Positions 4,704 to 6,383 of a stretch of DNA of 6,383 nt are shown here, one piece after another. Position 1 is the first letter of the stretch; each line of letters opens with the position of its first letter. The notes beneath the pieces are model-generated. The model was given only the letters and a program-made list of their open reading frames with translations, was not told the origin of the DNA and ran no database searches. Made by a program: the position numbers and the translations under genes. Origin of the DNA: Nitrospirota bacterium (GTDB lineage: Bacteria; Nitrospirota; Thermodesulfovibrionia; UBA6902; BMS3Bbin08); the NCBI GenBank assembly GCA_030637135.1, contig DAOVVO010000078.1:1-6383 (forward strand), in the 5' to 3' direction.

Positions 4704-5962
4704 ACCCTCCTCCTCTTCTTTTTTGATAAAGGGGGAAGGAGAATATCTAAAATGTCATCTATTGTTACAATGCCGAGAAGGATTCCGTCACGGTCTACAG
4801 TCGGTATAGCAAGAAGATTATATTTTGAAATAATTTTTGCTACAGCATGTTGGTTTGTATCAGGAGTTACAGTCTTTAGTTTTGTCTCCATTATTTCTGA
4901 CAGAAGCACGTTTGGCGATGTCAGAAGCATATCCCTCAGGGAAGTTACGCCGATAAGTTTTTTGTTGTCATCAACAATATATATATAGTAAACAGTTTCT
5001 ACGCTGTGCGCATCTATTTTGAATTTTTCAATCGCTTCCGTTACCCGTAATTCAGGGGTATATGCAATGAACTCGTTTGTCATAAGACCACCCGCTGTAT
5101 CCTCCTCATGTCCGAGCAATTCCTGAATGTCCTGAGCATCCCTTTTTTCTATTGATTCAAGAAGTTCCTTTGCCTTGTCTGAAGGAAGGTTCCCGAGCAA
5201 ATCCGCTGCTTCATCAGGGGGCATTCTTTCAACAATGTCTGAGGCAAAGGTATTCCCAAGACTTTGTATAATCGCCTTTTGTACATCAGGCTCGAGTTCA
5301 TGAATGGCCTCTGCTGCTACATTAGGGTCAAGTCCCGCGAACAGTGCAATACCTTCTTCATGTGAAACTTTACTTATGATATCCGCAATATCAGCAGGAT
5401 GAAGGGCAGAGATCATCTGGCGGGGAATTGTAAGAGATATTGTTGAAAGCCGTGGCTCAAGCGGCTGTATGTAACTCCAGCGAATAAGATTATGGGCAAT
5501 GGATTTCCCGAATATCCTGTAAAGGTGCTCGCTTTTTCGCTCAATACCTAAACGCCTCAGGATACCTCTCACTCCTACATCAACTGCTGATAGATATGCA
5601 TTATTATTCATGCCTTCCAGTTTTACGTCATTAACCCTCACGACTTTAGCTCCATTCGCATCCACTATCTGCTTATCGAGGATGTCCCTTACAATTAAAA
5701 GGTCATTTTCAGTAAATTCATACGGTTTAATTTTTATGGCATGGACCCTGGAAGATATAATCCTTTTATTGAAAATTCCAATATATTCCCAACCTAATTG
5801 AAACAAATTCTTTTTTTTCTCTACTATAAGTGCTGATAAACGTGGCAGAGGGTCACCCTTGACCACAATAAAATCCTTTACTCTGCCAAGATCATCCCCT
5901 TTGGGATCGAGCACAGATTTTTTCAGAAGTTCACTAACGAAGAGTTCACCAAAAAGAGGCAT
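4700..5962 (-). CDS. Soluble PRC-barrel + MgtE_N + CBS-pair protein, putative Mg2+ sensor subunit
   Basis: This 420-residue protein has no hydrophobic membrane segment. The N-terminus has two PRC-barrel-like units (about 8-80, with VLDPKGDDLGRVKDFIV, and 93-165, with IVDANGAKVVRVNDVKL). An MgtE_N superhelix follows (about 183-285: LHPADIADII, MPPDEAADLLGNLP). Then comes the MgtE hallmark linker EEDTAGGLMT (286-295), and a CBS pair (about 296-350 and 355-408). In MgtE channels MgtE_N and CBS bind cytosolic Mg2+ and close the pore; here the chain ends after CBS2 in a basic tail (KKKRRRV), and the roughly 180-residue MgtE membrane domain is absent. The next gene, overlapping by ATGA, is an NRAMP-type transporter, so this is probably its Mg2+-responsive regulator. 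The start at 5962 has GGAGG (5968-5972) at five bases. It could instead have a separate regulatory role. Confidence 0.88.
   Translation of the reverse strand: MPLFGELFVSELLKKSVLDPKGDDLGRVKDFIVVKGDPLPRLSALIVEKKKNLFQLGWEYIGIFNKRIISSRVHAIKIKPYEFTENDLLIVRDILDKQIVDANGAKVVRVNDVKLEGMNNNAYLSAVDVGVRGILRRLGIERKSEHLYRIFGKSIAHNLIRWSYIQPLEPRLSTISLTIPRQMISALHPADIADIISKVSHEEGIALFAGLDPNVAAEAIHELEPDVQKAIIQSLGNTFASDIVERMPPDEAADLLGNLPSDKAKELLESIEKRDAQDIQELLGHEEDTAGGLMTNEFIAYTPELRVTEAIEKFKIDAHSVETVYYIYIVDDNKKLIGVTSLRDMLLTSPNVLLSEIMETKLKTVTPDTNQHAVAKIISKYNLLAIPTVDRDGILLGIVTIDDILDILLPPLSKKKRRRV
4704..4716 (-). promoter_or_regulatory. Strong Shine-Dalgarno of the transporter, inside the sensor gene
   Basis: The minus strand reads GAGGAGGAGGGT directly before the transporter ATG, offering two overlapping AGGAGG matches (4706-4711 and 4709-4714) at short spacing. 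It lies in the last codons of the sensor gene, where it encodes the basic KKRRRV end. With the ATGA overlap (4700-4703) it makes coupled translation likely. Confidence 0.8.
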
Positions 5963-5963
5963 G

Positions 5964-5979
5964 TTATCCTCCAGGATAA
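5964..5979 (-). promoter_or_regulatory. Hairpin covering the ribosome site of the Mg2+-sensor gene
   Basis: In the minus-strand transcript TTATCC (5979-5974) pairs perfectly with GGATAA (5969-5964) around the loop TGGA. The Shine-Dalgarno GGAGG (5972-5968) lies in the loop and the downstream arm, two bases before the ATG region. Pairing would partly hide the ribosome site. The stem has only two G-C pairs, so it would be weak and easily opened. The structure is seen directly; a regulatory role is inferred. Confidence 0.45.
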
Positions 5980-6032
5980 AACAAGTAAGAAACCCGTAAT
6001 CCCGAAAAGGTACAGTGTCCTTTACGAGTCAT
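5964..6032 (-). CDS. Possible 22-residue leader peptide upstream of the Mg2+ operon
   Basis: An ATG at 6032 opens a frame of 22 codons (MTRKGHCTFSGLRVSYLFYP, then two glycines). It ends in TAA at 5964, one base before the sensor ATG, and spans the hairpin over the sensor ribosome site. In position it resembles leader ORFs that control Mg2+ transporters in enteric bacteria (mgtL of mgtA), though those are unrelated in sequence. It lacks a good Shine-Dalgarno and has only one proline codon, and a chance frame of this length is common. Treat it as a candidate only. Confidence 0.25.
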   Translation of the reverse strand: MTRKGHCTFSGLRVSYLFYPGG

Positions 6033-6054
6033 TACACGCTAAATCTTAATCCTG

Positions 6055-6128
6055 AAGTATACATAAGGGAAGACGTTTTCAGCAACCTTAAAGTAGGAAC
6101 AAATCCTATGGAATGAGTATATATAAGG
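6055..6128. repeat. Two direct copies of a TATACT-containing 14-base box
   Basis: AAGTATACATAAGG (6055-6068) and GAGTATATATAAGG (6115-6128) match at 12 of 14 bases and are 60 bases apart. On the gene strand each contains CCTTAT followed by TATACT. They could be tandem -10 regions or two sites for one regulator. Confidence 0.5.
6056..6085 (-). promoter_or_regulatory. Candidate sigma70-type promoter for the sensor-transporter operon
   Basis: On the minus strand TATACT (6061-6056) matches five of six bases of the -10 consensus. TTGCTG (6085-6080) lies 18 bases upstream as a partial -35 with the TTG core. Transcription would start near 6049, leaving a leader of about 86 bases before the sensor ATG. 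The TATACT box is part of a 14-base sequence repeated at 6115-6128. Confidence 0.4.
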
Positions 6129-6143
6129 ATAGCACATAAACTC

Positions 6144-6158
6144 TCTACGAGTCGTAGA
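6144..6158. promoter_or_regulatory. Perfect 15-base palindrome, operator-like
   Basis: TCTACGA (6144-6150) and TCGTAGA (6152-6158) are exact reverse complements around a central G. The core TACGAGTC recurs as a single half-like copy at 6023-6030, between the candidate promoter and the sensor gene. The palindrome lies just upstream of the distal TATACT box, near where its -35 would be. It may be a dimeric regulator site; no regulator gene is in view. Confidence 0.4.
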
Positions 6159-6186
6159 CCAAGCACCAAATGACAAATCAATTAGT

Positions 6187-6301
6187 AAAGGTTACGGTTA
6201 TGGTTACGATGCCCGTATCGTATGAAAAGGTTATGTTGTTCGGTTTATTTTTACGTAACCGTCAGACGCTAAACGATACGCACCTCCTAACCTTAACCTT
6301 T
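6187..6301. repeat. GGTTAY tandem repeats with inverted counterpart
   Basis: Three tandem hexamers GGTTAC-GGTTAT-GGTTAC run from 6190 to 6207. The stretch 6187-6200 is an inverted copy of 6288-6301 at 13 of 14 positions. Between them ACGATACG (6273-6280) is the exact inverse of CGTATCGT (6214-6221), and TTACGTAA (6251-6258) is a palindrome. The nested inverse pairs suggest a fold-back element or a structured RNA. Confidence 0.5.
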
Positions 6302-6354
6302 TAAAACCATTTTGGCGTTTAGTTTTCAGATTAACAATTATATTTGGTAATTGG

Positions 6355-6370
6355 TCCCGACTATTCGGGA
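6355..6370. repeat. TCCCGA/TCGGGA hairpin
   Basis: Perfect six-base arms (6355-6360 and 6365-6370) flank a four-base loop. Flanking ATTTGGT copies (6342-6348 and 6375-6381) repeat in direct orientation around it, and an inverse ACCAAAT is at 6165-6171. It resembles dispersed CCCGA-type palindromes. No T run follows on either strand, so it is not a clear terminator. Confidence 0.5.
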
Positions 6371-6383
6371 TGGGATTTGGTCA

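Larger units (their letters stand above)
5963..6383. other. Gene-free leader and repeat region upstream of the Mg2+ operon
   Basis: These 421 bases contain no convincing protein gene and no tRNA. The part nearest the sensor gene holds the candidate promoter boxes, palindrome, leader ORF and ribosome-site hairpin. The far part (6187-6383) is made of short repeats and palindromes. I looked for the conserved M-box (Mg2+) and yybP-ykoY (Mn2+) riboswitch core sequences and did not see them. Confidence 0.6.

Noticed and set aside
4700..5962. Sensor gene as a broken or truncated MgtE channel
   Set aside because: It has an intact frame, a good ribosome site and extra PRC-barrel domains, and it ends in a designed-looking ATGA overlap with the transporter. 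No MgtE membrane remnant follows in any frame, since that DNA encodes the NRAMP protein.
6200..6304. 34-codon + strand frame (begins MVTMPVSYEK)
   Set aside because: It is short, lies across the GGTTAY and inverted repeats, lacks a clear ribosome site, and opposes all other genes.
5963..6383. M-box or yybP-ykoY metal riboswitch ahead of the Mg2+ operon
   Set aside because: The expected conserved core segments of these riboswitches could not be found on the minus strand, and the leader after the best promoter candidate (about 86 bases) is too short for an M-box.

Overview
The window suggests a moderately AT-rich bacterium. All supported genes lie on the minus strand, so the window reads biologically from right to left. 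A polyprenyl synthase of the quinone-tail type, an S-methyl-5-thioribose-1-phosphate isomerase, an AMMECR1 protein and a DUF4388 protein, together with palindromic intergenic repeats of the 'CCTTCGACTTCGCTCAGG' type, remind me of anaerobic or environmental lineages such as Nitrospirota or Desulfobacterota. That placement is an impression, not a proof.

Layout in transcription order: (1) 6383-5963 is a gene-free leader of about 420 bases. Its distal half holds palindromes and GGTTAY repeats. Its proximal half holds two copies of a TATACT-containing box, a perfect operator-like palindrome, a 22-codon leader ORF, and a small hairpin that covers the ribosome binding site of the next gene. (2) 5962-4700 encodes a soluble PRC-barrel + MgtE_N + CBS-pair protein, which is the cytosolic Mg2+-sensing half of an MgtE channel without the membrane half. 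(3) 4703-3468 overlaps it by ATGA and encodes an NRAMP/SLC11-family membrane transporter. Its metal-site motifs deviate from the Mn/Fe type: DPGN becomes DASG, and the TM6 Met and His become Thr and Trp. This resembles the NRAMP-related Mg2+ transporter (NRMT) group. (4) 3389-2352 is mtnA. (5) 2331-1342 is a long-chain polyprenyl diphosphate synthase, 20 bases after mtnA. (6) 1341-1066 is a palindrome-rich gap holding a fold-back repeat followed by a T-rich run, a likely transcription end. (7) 1065-559 is AMMECR1 (AmmeMemoRadiSam system protein A). (8) 558-265 is a small single-pass membrane protein with a coiled coil, starting directly after the AMMECR1 stop. (9) 234-1 is the N-terminal part of a DUF4388 (PATAN) protein that runs off the left edge.

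The most interesting reading is that genes 2 and 3 form a split, two-protein magnesium transport system: the MgtE sensor module gates, or reports to, an unrelated SLC11-fold transporter, under a leader that could act at the level of translation. MtnA and the polyprenyl synthase are probably a separate metabolic pair (methionine salvage and isoprenoid quinone tails). The AMMECR1 / membrane coiled-coil / DUF4388 cluster is a third unit of unclear role.
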